Assembly: GCA_041398965.1 (NCBI GenBank)
Contig: JAWKTT010000038.1
Span: 1 to 39,356 of the forward strand
Direction of reading: 5' to 3'
Length of the DNA: 39,356 nucleotides
Source of the DNA: JAWKTT01 sp041398965
GTDB taxonomy: Bacteria; Planctomycetota; Planctomycetia; Planctomycetales; Planctomycetaceae
The translations under genes were made by a program, and so were the position numbers. Positions within the stretch are counted from its first letter, which is position 1, and every line of letters begins with the position of its first letter. A model generated the notes under the pieces. It saw only the letters and a list, made by a program, of their open reading frames with translations, was not told the origin of the DNA and did not search any database. Below, piece after piece: positions 17,343 through 25,560 of this stretch.

Positions 17343-17379
17343 CTTTACTCCTCGGCACCCGTGATCCGGGTCGTTCTGT
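17343..17379 (+). repeat. Right half of an attC-like site
   Basis: CCCGTGATCCGGGTCGTTCTG at about 17358-17378 matches the right arm (L' and R' boxes) of the attC-like sites at 18148 and 18883. The matching left arm is absent; the IS630 remnant lies where it should be. The next gene starts 28 bp downstream. Confidence 0.5.
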
Positions 17380-17406
17380 CGCGAGGCTTTGTGGTCCTGT
17401 ACCGAT

Positions 17407-18087
17407 ATGACTATAACGTCAACTGATACTCGAACGCTGACTCAGACTTCGATCCGATTCTCCGTTCGTGAACTCCTGTTGTTTCTCGCAGCCATCTCTG
17501 TCACTCTGAGTGCATGTCGCTGGAGGATCGCTATTGGCGTCGCAGTCGGCCTGGCATTGTTTGGAATTCTCGCCATCGCTGCTGGCGTGCGCAGCCGTCG
17601 ACGTGGCGCAGTTATTGTGGGCGCCCTATTCATTCTCGGCGCAGCGGTCTCCATCGCAATTCAGTCATCTACGATCGTCGCTTGGGTCGGTGCGCACGAA
17701 CTCGATGTTCACGTAATTGTCGTGGACGCCTCGACTCTGACACCGATTGCTAACGCCAGAGTTGAACCCCTTAATGGCCCGTATTCCCCGATGGAAGGTT
17801 CACCACCTGCCGTTGACAGTGAATTCGACGTCATTCCACTGGAGAACTCCAAAACGTTAACGACCAACAACCGTGGATACACGCAGTTCTCGCATCGTTT
17901 CAATGCTGCTGGCAATGACGGCCTGTTCACGAAATCGGGATACGTGGATACGCGGCAGGTGTGGCTGCGCGTTACCTGCCCCGGCTACGTGACCACCTAC
18001 TTGCCGATTGACCAACAATCAGCCCGGCCTCGTGACATCAAGAATAGCACGCCGATTTGGGTAACGGTTCCAATTGCGAAAGACTGA
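17407..18087 (+). CDS. Membrane protein with extracytoplasmic Ig-like domain, probable cassette gene
   Basis: 226 residues from the ATG at 17407; an in-frame GTG at 17389 is less likely. The short N-terminus RFSVRELLLFLAAISVTLSA is a leader often seen in planctomycete membrane proteins. Two further hydrophobic segments follow (about residues 40-60 and 67-92). The remaining 130 residues begin VHVIVVDASTLTPIANARVE, which looks like a carboxypeptidase-regulatory/Ig-like beta sandwich, and end IWVTVPIAKD. It lies between a half attC-like site and a full one, in the same direction, so it is probably an integron cassette. No specific function is recognised. Confidence 0.7.
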   Translation: MTITSTDTRTLTQTSIRFSVRELLLFLAAISVTLSACRWRIAIGVAVGLALFGILAIAAGVRSRRRGAVIVGALFILGAAVSIAIQSSTIVAWVGAHELDVHVIVVDASTLTPIANARVEPLNGPYSPMEGSPPAVDSEFDVIPLENSKTLTTNNRGYTQFSHRFNAAGNDGLFTKSGYVDTRQVWLRVTCPGYVTTYLPIDQQSARPRDIKNSTPIWVTVPIAKD

Positions 18088-18147
18088 ATTACGTTGAAAA
18101 CAACACGAGACGCTTGGCAATTCGGACCCCAAACATATACCATTGCG

Positions 18148-18237
18148 ACAGAACTAGGCGTTGCACGCGAGCGGGCGGCGACGTCGGTTTTGAATTCAAC
18201 GTCAAACGCGCCCGCCGCGTGAACTTGGTCGTTCTGC
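18148..18237 (+). repeat. attC-like recombination site
   Basis: Left arm CAGAACTAGGCGTTGCACGC (from 18149) pairs with right arm GCGTGAACTTGGTCGTTCTG (ending 18236), with an extra G in the left arm. The centre (GGTTTTGAATTCAACGTC) is a smaller inverted segment. At 90 bp it fits integron attC size. The next gene begins 10 bp after it. Confidence 0.7.
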
Positions 18238-18247
18238 GACTGAAGTC

Positions 18248-18877
18248 ATGACCACAAAGACAGCACTGACAACCGTTCTGACTTGGGCCGTCGTCTTCGC
18301 GTGTGTCGGCAGTGTGATGGGGGCTATGATCGGCGTTGTGGCGCCGGACTACTACCGATCCGTTTTTCGGGGCGGAGAATCGTCAGACTTCAACCCACTA
18401 CAAGTTGGCGTTGGCTTGGGTGTTACGCAAGGTGCTGCTTCCGGCATTGCGATTTCGATCGTCGTCCTTGCGATACTCGCATGGCGGGATATTCGCTCCA
18501 GAAGCCCTGCCATCGAAAGCAACACCCCAACGACAGATTCGCTGTCGCGAACTTGGTCCGTTCACGTGCTTTGGGGGGTTGCTGCCGCGATGTCGGTATT
18601 GATAATCAGCGCGGCCACATTTATCGTTGGAGGCGTCGTCGGCCAGCAACAACTCTTTCAAGCATGGACCGAACGAAAGCTCGAAGGGCTCGCCACGATC
18701 TTGCAGTCAGATGACTTCGATGGCGTTGAGGCCGACTATTCGTCTGCGGCGCAGGTGTATTTGATCGGTACCGTCAAAGACAATGCCGTACGGGACAAAT
18801 TGCGTGAACAACTCGTCGCCGCGTTTGGAAGTGAAGAGGCGGATGAGATGATCTGGCGAGTGGACATCACACGGTAA
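18248..18877 (+). CDS. Three-helix membrane protein with BON-like C-terminus, cassette gene
   Basis: 209 residues. Hydrophobic helices lie at about 9-31, 52-79 and 106-132. The last 55 residues (from DDFDGVEADYSS through YLIGTVKDNAVRDKLREQL) have the beta-alpha-beta pattern of a BON domain, which usually binds phospholipid at the envelope. The start is 10 bp after one attC-like site and the TAA stop is 6 bp before another, so the gene is a complete single-gene integron cassette. The BON match is by pattern only. Function unknown. Confidence 0.7.
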   Translation: MTTKTALTTVLTWAVVFACVGSVMGAMIGVVAPDYYRSVFRGGESSDFNPLQVGVGLGVTQGAASGIAISIVVLAILAWRDIRSRSPAIESNTPTTDSLSRTWSVHVLWGVAAAMSVLIISAATFIVGGVVGQQQLFQAWTERKLEGLATILQSDDFDGVEADYSSAAQVYLIGTVKDNAVRDKLREQLVAAFGSEEADEMIWRVDITR

Positions 18878-18882
18878 TCGTC

Positions 18883-18969
18883 GCAGAACCATCGCATGCA
18901 CGGAAGTGGCGGTGGCCAGTCCGTTTTGAAATCAACGTCAACTCCCGCCACCCCGTGATGCGGTTCGTA
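18883..18969 (+). repeat. attC-like recombination site
   Basis: Left arm GCAGAACCATCGCATGCAC (18883-18901) and right arm CCGTGATGCGGTTCGTA (ending 18969) pair with the diagnostic extra G (GCATGCAC against GTGATGC). The arms continue as GTGGCGG and CCGCCAC. This is the clearest attC of the window, and no further cassette gene follows it. Confidence 0.75.
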
Positions 18970-19106
18970 CGCTGTGCGTACCTTTCACTCTCCGAAATCT
19001 TGTGCTGATTGTTTGATTACTAACGGTTCATTGTGACCACATCCCCAATTCTTTTCATACACCCCTTTTGTAACCCTTCGGTGAAACGAAGAATGGGGGC
19101 TGGGGG

Positions 19107-19700
19107 TTAAGTCGTCTTTGCTGGGACGGGGGGCGTTGGTTGGTGGGTGATGACTTCGATGCGGTTTGGTTGACCGCCGGCGCGGAGGGGACCTGGGAGG
19201 TGGGGGGGGAGGTCGCGGAGGATGGAGGCGACGAGTGAGGCGAGTGGTTCGGCGACGACGATGGCGAAGTTGCCGCCACGACGAATCGGTTTCTTCAGGG
19301 CGTGATAGACTCGGAGGATGATCTCTTCCGGGTCTTCTCCTTCGGGAGGGCAGACGGAGTCGGGAGACTCTTCCCACTGTCGGAAGACGCGTGGGCTGCA
19401 TCGCTTCAATTCGGAGAACTCTTTCCCCTGCCAGAGTCCCTGATGGACACTATGCAGGCCGGGCAGTTCTTTCACTGGGACGCCGAGCAGGCGCCCGATC
19501 TGGAGAGCCGAGGTCAGGGAAGGTTCGGAGGGGGAAGAGAAGATCAGTTCGATGGACTGCGGCCGGAGTTGTTCGGCTGTTTCGATATTTTGGGCGATGC
19601 CGTTTGGCGTCAGCTTGAGGTCGAGAGAGCCTTGAATCCGTCCCTGTTCGTCGAACAGAGTTGATCCAGGACGAATGATGGTTGCTTGAAAGGTTTGCAT
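19107..19700 (-). CDS. Histidine-phosphatase-fold protein lacking catalytic residues
   Basis: 197 residues from ATG 19700, which overlaps the rpe stop as TGATG. The fold is the phosphoglycerate-mutase/histidine-phosphatase type, seen in the opening IIRPGST, QGSLDLKLTPNG near 23-34, IFSSPSEPSLTSA and VVAEPLASL. The usual RHG is R10-P11-G12, so the phosphorylated His is Pro. The second Arg block (SS-x-x-x-R-x-x-x-TA) has lost its Arg. The second catalytic His (VxHG) is Glu151. It therefore cannot act as a phosphatase by the known mechanism and is probably a binding or regulatory pseudoenzyme. Translational overlap with rpe suggests linked expression with the pentose phosphate enzyme. Confidence 0.8.
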   Translation of the reverse strand: MQTFQATIIRPGSTLFDEQGRIQGSLDLKLTPNGIAQNIETAEQLRPQSIELIFSSPSEPSLTSALQIGRLLGVPVKELPGLHSVHQGLWQGKEFSELKRCSPRVFRQWEESPDSVCPPEGEDPEEIILRVYHALKKPIRRGGNFAIVVAEPLASLVASILRDLPPHLPGPLRAGGQPNRIEVITHQPTPPVPAKTT

Positions 19701-20410
19701 CACACGACCTCCGCTGTCGTTCGACCCTGAACCGCGAGGAGACGCAATTGCTCCATGGCGACGACGTAGTCGGGGGCGTCGAACACCGCGCTACCGGCGA
19801 CGAAGAGGTCGACCCCGGCGGCGGCTGCCTGGGAGATCGTCGAGGTGCCGATGCCCCCATCGATTGAGATCAGGAGTTTGTCTCCGACTTGTTCTCTCAG
19901 CCAGTGAACTTTGCTCAGGACATCGGGTTGAAACTTCTGGCCTCCGAAGCCGGGCTCGACACTCATGATGAGGACGAGATCGCAGTGCTTCAGTAGCGGA
20001 GCGATGCGGGCGACATCGGTCTTGGGATTGATCGCGAGGCCGGCACCGCAGCCCGAGGCTCGAATTTCGTCGAGCAGAGCGGCATGATTGGTATCGGTTT
20101 CGATATGAAAGGTGATCCAGTCGGCGCCGGCTGCAACATACTCGGCGACGTATTGGGCGGGGTTAGAGATCATCAGATGGACGTCGAAGATCGCTTCGGA
20201 TCGCGGACGGACCCGTTCGATGACCATGGCACCGTACGAGAGGTTCGGGACGAAGTGACCGTCCATGACGTCCCAGTGCAGAACGTCGGCACTGGCGGAA
20301 TCGAGCAACTCGACCTCGCGGTGAAGGTTGCCGAAATCGCATTTGAGCATGGAGGGAGCGATCAGCGGCAGACAAGGCCGCAGTGACGCGAGAATGGCCG
20401 ATTGGCACAT
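19700..20410 (-). CDS. rpe: Ribulose-phosphate 3-epimerase
   Basis: 236 residues from the ATG at 20410 (frame open to 20491, but the first 27 residues do not look like the family). It interconverts ribulose 5-phosphate and xylulose 5-phosphate in the pentose phosphate and Calvin routes, using a TIM barrel with one metal. Diagnostic blocks are IAPSMLKCDFGNL, the DVMDGHFVPNLSYG metal/substrate loop, HLMI, MSVEPGFGGQKF, SIDGGIG and AGSAVF at the phosphate site. All catalytic residues expected in these blocks are present. The stop overlaps the start of the pseudo-phosphatase gene. Confidence 0.96.
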   Translation of the reverse strand: MCQSAILASLRPCLPLIAPSMLKCDFGNLHREVELLDSASADVLHWDVMDGHFVPNLSYGAMVIERVRPRSEAIFDVHLMISNPAQYVAEYVAAGADWITFHIETDTNHAALLDEIRASGCGAGLAINPKTDVARIAPLLKHCDLVLIMSVEPGFGGQKFQPDVLSKVHWLREQVGDKLLISIDGGIGTSTISQAAAAGVDLFVAGSAVFDAPDYVVAMEQLRLLAVQGRTTAEVV

Positions 20411-20776
20411 GGAAACGTAACTCTTAACTTGGGAACTGTCGTCGCCCGGTGAGTGCAGGAGTACGATGACTCGCGCGAGTCTCTCCATCACCGGGACCGC
20501 CTCGACGGGGGACGATCCCTACTGATGACGGGCAACCACTCTGCGTGCGAAGGGGGACGATGTCGACCCGATGCTTCGCGTTCGGTTGTTGCCTGAAATC
20601 AGGGAAAGGTCCGCCTCGTCAATGAGGGGACAGTAAACATGACATTATCCTCGATCTGCGGCGATGTCGAGTGATGTTTCCCACGTGACATCGTTCCGCC
20701 GAAGTTTTCTCAATGTTGACCTTAGGCGAGTGAACGTCGGAATTTTTCTTGACGATCAGTGGAAAGGTCGGCAGGG
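20411..20776. other. Intergenic region upstream of rpe
   Basis: 366 bases between the rpe start and the terminator of the YTV protein gene. It should hold the rpe promoter. I see no further gene or recognisable regulatory motif. Confidence 0.4.
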
Positions 20777-20814
20777 AAAAAACAGGCTGGGCGAGCGTAC
20801 GCATCACCCAGCCT
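20777..20814 (-). terminator. Rho-independent terminator of the YTV gene
   Basis: On the minus strand AGGCTGGG (20807-20814) pairs with CCCAGCCT (20784-20791) across a 15-base loop and is followed by a T-run (20777-20782). It starts 8 bp after the stop codon. Confidence 0.8.
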
Positions 20815-20822
20815 GCGATCCA

Positions 20823-22244
20823 TTAGCTGGCGAAACGACCTTGAGGCAAACGGGCGTCGCCGGGGGTCGGGAGAGGGTTGACGGCTGGTCCCACCGATTC
20901 ATTGGAAGGAGTTGCTGCTGGTTCGGCCGCAGGGGTCGGTTCGGCCCCATGACCTTCTTCTGGAACAGGGAGCTTGTTCGCCGAGTGAGTTGACCCGCCG
21001 CAGTCGCCACCAGCACATCCCGTTGAGTTGCCAGCGGGAACTGTTCCCGAGACACCACACGCGTTGCATGTCTGACATTGTTGAACCGGGACCACGCGGC
21101 AGACTTCATAAGGAATCTGTCGTTGGACGACCCGGGGAACCATGCGTGTCAGGGTAACATCTTCCACCCGGGGAACCACTTTCGACACCTTTCGCGTGAC
21201 CGTGTAGGGAATCTGACGCTGTGTGCAGTATGGAACCTTGCGAATCAGTGTCTCGCAAACCATCTTGCAGGTCTCAACCGGGATACGACATGTCTTTTGC
21301 TCGCTCACCATGCGACAGACCTGATACGGAATCTTCTCGGTCTTCTGTTCGTTGACATAGCGGCAGACTTTAATCGTGTTGGTCACCTGCTCGGGGACCA
21401 TGCGACAGACTGTGACAGGACACTTCTGCGTCACCTGTTGTGGAACCATACGACAGACCGTCACCGGGCAAACCTGTCGGACCACCTGAGGGACGTAACA
21501 AGTCTGAGGAACCTGTCGTTCGACCACCTGGTTGCAAATTGCTCGACGTACCACGGTACGGCTCGGTCCTTGAACCATGCAGGGACGCGGACGTCCGCAT
21601 TGATCGGGAACCATCCGGGTGATCATCGGCCCCGGAACACAGATGCGTTGCACCACATACCGTGGAATCACCCGACGTTCGGTGCGACAAGTCGTCACTG
21701 GCTTCATGACCGTGTAGCATCGTTCCTGCTGAATCGTCTCCGAAACCTGACGCATCACCGTGTAGGTCCGTTCTTGCATGATCGTTTCAGTGACTGGTCG
21801 CATCACCGTGCGGCAGACCTGCTGGTCTTCCCATACGGGGCGCGTCACCGTGTAACATCGATCCCGGTAATGCGTCTCCATTACTGGACGTTGCACGGTG
21901 TAGCAGTGCTCCCGAAAACTGGTCTCGGTGACCGGACGCTGCACCGTGTAGGTCTCTTCCCGTTCAGCAGTCTCGACCACGGTGCGATAACAGGTCTCCT
22001 GGACATCTTCGCAGACGGTATCGTAAACCGTACGCTGGCAGGTGTATTGCTGCGGTTCATACACAGTCTCGTTCACTGTGCGATAACAGGTCTGACGTTC
22101 GACCTTGCAGGCGGTGTAACAGGAGGTCGGCTGACAGACGGGAGCCGGGCAACACCCGTACCGACCCGCCCCGCAAAACCATCCCGCCTCACTTACCGAC
22201 GCCATCAACAGCACGATGGCAATGCCACTTAAGAAGTGTTTCAT
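20823..22244 (-). CDS. Cys-rich secreted YTV-domain protein
   Basis: 473 residues from the ATG at 22244, preceded by GAGG nine bases upstream. It opens with a signal peptide (residues 1-20, ending SEA). Residues 25 to 400 are dense repeats of a 17-20 residue unit built on CYTV, RPV and ET (for example CYTVQRPVMETHYRDR), and then CRMVPEQVT-type units, with a Cys about every 10-12 residues. This is the planctomycete YTV-type repeat found in predicted cell-wall or extracellular proteins. The tail is Cys/Gly-rich, then Pro/Ala-rich with a short repeat-free end. It probably forms a disulfide-linked surface layer. It has its own terminator and no close partner gene. Confidence 0.85.
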   Translation of the reverse strand: MKHFLSGIAIVLLMASVSEAGWFCGAGRYGCCPAPVCQPTSCYTACKVERQTCYRTVNETVYEPQQYTCQRTVYDTVCEDVQETCYRTVVETAEREETYTVQRPVTETSFREHCYTVQRPVMETHYRDRCYTVTRPVWEDQQVCRTVMRPVTETIMQERTYTVMRQVSETIQQERCYTVMKPVTTCRTERRVIPRYVVQRICVPGPMITRMVPDQCGRPRPCMVQGPSRTVVRRAICNQVVERQVPQTCYVPQVVRQVCPVTVCRMVPQQVTQKCPVTVCRMVPEQVTNTIKVCRYVNEQKTEKIPYQVCRMVSEQKTCRIPVETCKMVCETLIRKVPYCTQRQIPYTVTRKVSKVVPRVEDVTLTRMVPRVVQRQIPYEVCRVVPVQQCQTCNACGVSGTVPAGNSTGCAGGDCGGSTHSANKLPVPEEGHGAEPTPAAEPAATPSNESVGPAVNPLPTPGDARLPQGRFAS

Positions 22245-22587
22245 GACTTGGTTTCCTCTTCCCAACGGCCACTGACAAAATGTCCCGCATGACGATGGGG
22301 TCCCTCCCGAAGTCCACGAATCCATCCTGCCAAACTCCGCCTGACATTTCAAAGAGATGCCAGTCGATTCCTGAATTTTCTTAAGAAAATCCACGAGAAA
22401 CGATCGGACTCGGCAATTCAACAATGCCCTGCGAGGTTCCGTAGACTGGAGAAACCCGGAAAGATTGCCGGTTGAACATGTTGACGAAAGCAGACACAAC
22501 GGCGCAATCCGTAGTCTTTTCCACCACAACGATGCCAAATCGCCACATCTTCATCCGCCGTCCCCAACCACGACGTTGTTGGAACCG
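22245..22587. other. Intergenic region upstream of the YTV gene
   Basis: 343 bases with the expected YTV promoter. I see no gene or clear motif in it. Confidence 0.4.
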
Positions 22588-23433
22588 CTACTCTGTCAAT
22601 TTGGCTCGTTCGTGGGTCAAGATGCCGGTGACGAGGGCACGGAGGCGAGGTTCGGCGGCGTTCGCGGTTGCGATGATCTCTTCAACCACGGCAGGCTTCA
22701 GGGCGTCGGGGAGGCACATGTCGGTGACCACCGAGAACGCGATCGTCCGGAGCCCCGCGTGGACGGCGACGATGACCTCGGGAACGGTCGACATCCCCAC
22801 AATGTCGGCCCCAATGGTTCGCAAGAATCGATACTCGGCCCGTGTCTCCAGATTTGGACCGGCGACCGCGACAAATACCCCCCGATGAGCCGGGAAGTTC
22901 TCCCTTCGGGCAATCTCGAGTGCGACATCTCCGAGGGCTCGATCATAAGGAGCGCTCATGTCGGGAAAACGTGGGCCGAGTCGGTCATCGTTGATGCCGA
23001 TCAACGGGTTCGCCCCCATCAGGTTGATGTGGTCATCAATGACAACAATGTCACCCGCAGAGTAAAACGGATTCATCCCGCCGACGGCATTGGTGGCGAT
23101 CATCAGTTCGGCCCCGAGTCTTTTGAAGACCCGCACGGGAAGTGTGACCTCCTTCAGAGGGTACCCCTCGTAGAAGTGTTGTCGACCTTCCATGACGACC
23201 ACGGGGACCCCCTCCAGCATCCCGCAAACGAGCCTTCCCCGATGCGACGTTGCGGTTGACTTCAGGAAGTGGGGGATGTCGGCATAGTCGATGGCTGCCT
23301 CGACGTCGATCTGATCAACGAGTTTCCCTAATCCGGTTCCGAGGATGATTCCCACATGAGGCTTCCGCCCCCATGCCTGCGAGATCATTCCAGCCGCCGC
23401 TTCAATTTTGTCGAACAGGTCCAGCACAGCCAT
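22588..23433 (-). CDS. Purine nucleoside phosphorylase (trimeric class)
   Basis: 281 residues from ATG 23433; a GTG at 23478 in frame would add 15 residues. It splits purine nucleosides with phosphate to free base and ribose 1-phosphate. Family blocks are ILGTGLG near 30-36 (phosphate loop), SHRGRLV (phosphate site), MEGRQHFYEGY at 81-91 (ribose His), ATNAVGGMNP, AGPNLETRAE at 191-200 (purine Glu196) and GMSTVPEV at 213-220. The purine-reading Asn of the mammalian enzyme (Asn243) is replaced by Asp238 in SVVTDMC, so base preference may differ from inosine/guanosine. Single gene, with no nucleoside-transport neighbour in view. Confidence 0.92.
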   Translation of the reverse strand: MAVLDLFDKIEAAAGMISQAWGRKPHVGIILGTGLGKLVDQIDVEAAIDYADIPHFLKSTATSHRGRLVCGMLEGVPVVVMEGRQHFYEGYPLKEVTLPVRVFKRLGAELMIATNAVGGMNPFYSAGDIVVIDDHINLMGANPLIGINDDRLGPRFPDMSAPYDRALGDVALEIARRENFPAHRGVFVAVAGPNLETRAEYRFLRTIGADIVGMSTVPEVIVAVHAGLRTIAFSVVTDMCLPDALKPAVVEEIIATANAAEPRLRALVTGILTHERAKLTE

Positions 23434-23772
23434 CCCCCTAACGTTTTCCGATCGATCAGAAACAGATCCAAGACGCACGACTTCAATGCAAACACTTTCT
23501 CAATGCAGACTCCTTGCGTCACTATGGCAACCCCCCGCCGATGTGGCAACCACTCACCACATCGGGAGACTTCGCAGTCGAGTTGCTCAGCATCTCGGCG
23601 ACAGGGTGTGCCGCAATTCGGACGACAGTCGCGAATCGTGACTCGCACCTGAGTCGTGGGTGCATTCTCCGGATTGTGATCCTCGCCAACTGGTGAACTT
23701 TGTTGTCAGCCTCTCCCTCTCCCCCGCTGTCGGTGTTCCTATTTTGAAGGACTTTCCAGCGGGGGAGACAGA
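23434..23772. other. Intergenic region left of the insertion sequence
   Basis: 339 bases, including a perfect 12-base hairpin (TCTCCCCCGCTG at 23718-23729 and its complement at 23757-23768) just outside the IS inverted repeat. No T-run follows, so it is not a clear terminator. No gene seen. Confidence 0.5.
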
Positions 23773-23863
23773 ATGGAAGGACCGGCGATCACTGGGTGCG
23801 TGGGTTAGAATTTGGGTGATTGCTGTTCCCGATTTCCAGAGCCATAACAGTGAGGCTGGTCCG

Positions 23864-25069
23864 ATGATGACGTTACGATACGTGGGGCTTGATGTCCATA
23901 AAGATTCGATTTCGGTGGCGGTTGCCGATGTGGGGGATGCGGCGGCGCAGGTTCTTGAGCGGTTGCCGTTCGATGAAGCGCGGGTGTTGAAGTTGTTGCG
24001 AACTTTGGGGCCGCTTGGTTCGTTAAAGGTCTGTTACGAGGCGGGGCCGACGGGGTATGGGTTGCAAAGGTTCTTAGAGGAGAAGGGGGTGGACTGTGTG
24101 GTCATTTCGCCGTCGATGGTGCCGCAGCAGCTGAGTCGCGTGAAGACGGATCGACGCGATGCCAAGAGGCTGGCCCACTTCTTGCGATCGGGCGACTTGG
24201 TGACCATCTGGATTCCCGATGCCGCGACCGAAGCGATCCGCGACTTGGTGCGTGCGCGGGATGATGCTCGTCTTTGCGAACGGCGCATCCGGCAGCAGTT
24301 ACTCAAGTTTCTGTTGCGTCAGGGACGACGCTTCACCGAAGGTGTTTCGCATTGGACCAAGACGCACTGGTCGTGGATTCGTCGGCAGACGTTTGACTTC
24401 GAAGCACAGAATCAACTGTTGGCCGACGCCATCGCCACGGCAGACCAAGCCCAGTCCCGCATCACCCGACTCAACGCCGACATCCATGACGCACTGGCCG
24501 ACTGGCGACTCGGCCCGCTGGTGCAGAACTTGCAGGCGTTCTGCGGAATTCAGGAGTTGACGGCCGTCGGAATTGTCGCAGAGATTGGCGACTTTGAACG
24601 ATTCCCGACAGCGGCGAAGTTCATGTCGTTTGTCGGCTTGGTTCCCAGCGAAGCGTCGAGCGGTCCAACACGTCGTCAGGGTGGGATCACCAAGAGCGGC
24701 AACCGCCATGTGCGACGTCTGCTGATCGAAGCAGCCTGGCACTATTATCATGCCCGACCAAACGCGAGCCTCGCACTGTTACAGCGGCGCGAAGGTCTGC
24801 CTCAGGAGGTCATCGACATCGCCGACAACGCGCTGCGACGACTGCGAAAACGCTCGCTGAAGTTGCAGCGAATCAAGAAGTCTGCCACGAAGATCGTCAC
24901 CGCGCTGGCCCGCGAGTTGGCGGGGTTCCTGTGGTCCGCCGCGATCACCACGCAGCGTCTGCATCGCGAACAGACTTCCCCACCAGCGACCTCAAAACGG
25001 GCGAAGCATGATCGTGACAAACAGCAACACACGAAACGCGAACAGACACCACTCCCAACAGAATTGTGA
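23864..25069 (+). CDS. IS110/IS1111-family transposase (DEDD recombinase)
   Basis: 401 residues from ATG 23864 with GAGG upstream; ATG 23867 is also possible. The N-terminal DEDD RuvC-like domain shows YVGLDVHKDS (D10), CYEAGPTGYGLQ (E59) and KTDRRDAKRLA (D96 and D99). The middle is helical. The C-terminal Transposase_20 (IS116/IS110/IS902) domain shows LTAVGIVAEIGDFERF and MSFVGLVPSEASSG, followed by GGITKSGNRHVRRLLIEAAW, which supply the catalytic Ser and the helix-hairpin-helix. The Lys/Arg/Gln-rich tail is basic. The frame is intact, so the element may still move. Enzymes of this family use a guide RNA from the element to pick target and donor DNA. Confidence 0.95.
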   Translation: MMTLRYVGLDVHKDSISVAVADVGDAAAQVLERLPFDEARVLKLLRTLGPLGSLKVCYEAGPTGYGLQRFLEEKGVDCVVISPSMVPQQLSRVKTDRRDAKRLAHFLRSGDLVTIWIPDAATEAIRDLVRARDDARLCERRIRQQLLKFLLRQGRRFTEGVSHWTKTHWSWIRRQTFDFEAQNQLLADAIATADQAQSRITRLNADIHDALADWRLGPLVQNLQAFCGIQELTAVGIVAEIGDFERFPTAAKFMSFVGLVPSEASSGPTRRQGGITKSGNRHVRRLLIEAAWHYYHARPNASLALLQRREGLPQEVIDIADNALRRLRKRSLKLQRIKKSATKIVTALARELAGFLWSAAITTQRLHREQTSPPATSKRAKHDRDKQQHTKREQTPLPTEL

Positions 25070-25462
25070 CGATGATGTTCTAACTAGGATAATGTTACAT
25101 CGATACGACAGCATCATTTGCCAGAGATTATTCTTTGTAGGATGATGTTGTGAGATGTCTGCGAAGAGACAACGATGACAACAACCGACTGCCCCCCAAG
25201 GAGACGACAGCGACGCCGTGGCGGTGTGGAGACCGACGAACGGGAAGCACCCTCGATGCCCTCTTGAGCATTCCTTCACAGGAACACGCTCGTCCTGGAG
25301 ACTGAGGTTCCTCCCAGACGAAACCTTGCCTTGCGGTAACCAACCCGCGTATCTCAGAGTGCCAGTCTCCCACCCCCACCGGCCCGCTGCCATCCCCAGG
25401 AGAAAATCATGACCTGACGCCCCCCTTTCAGTCAAACAGAAAAAGCCCCCCCCCACACTTGA
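25070..25462 (+). ncRNA. Candidate bridge/seek RNA region of the IS element
   Basis: The 393-base 3' non-coding end of the IS1111-like element. In this subgroup the guide RNA is encoded downstream of the transposase. Several short complementary segments are visible, such as CGTCCTGGAGACTGAGG and CCTCCCAGACG near 25288-25322, but I cannot define the RNA limits. It is an inference from family and position. Confidence 0.35.
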
Positions 25463-25560
25463 CCGGTCCTTCCATATCAGAGGGCCGGGGTGAGGGGGAA
25501 TGCGGTTCGAGTCTTGGTCTGCAACCGAGTCTGGCTCTGCAACAGCGACGCGCCTGTTTG

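Larger units (their letters stand above)
23773..25475 (+). mobile_element. IS110-family (IS1111-like) insertion sequence
   Basis: A single transposase gene is enclosed by perfect 13-base inverted repeats, ATGGAAGGACCGG (23773-23785) and its complement (25463-25475). Inverted repeats near the ends are typical of the IS1111 subgroup, not of classical IS110. The left non-coding end is about 90 bp and the right one about 390 bp. The true ends may lie slightly outside these repeats. I see no target duplication, as expected for the family. Confidence 0.7.

Noticed and set aside
21078..22232. 384-aa plus-strand frame
   Set aside because: Antisense of the YTV repeats; the minus strand has a signal peptide, ribosome binding site and terminator.
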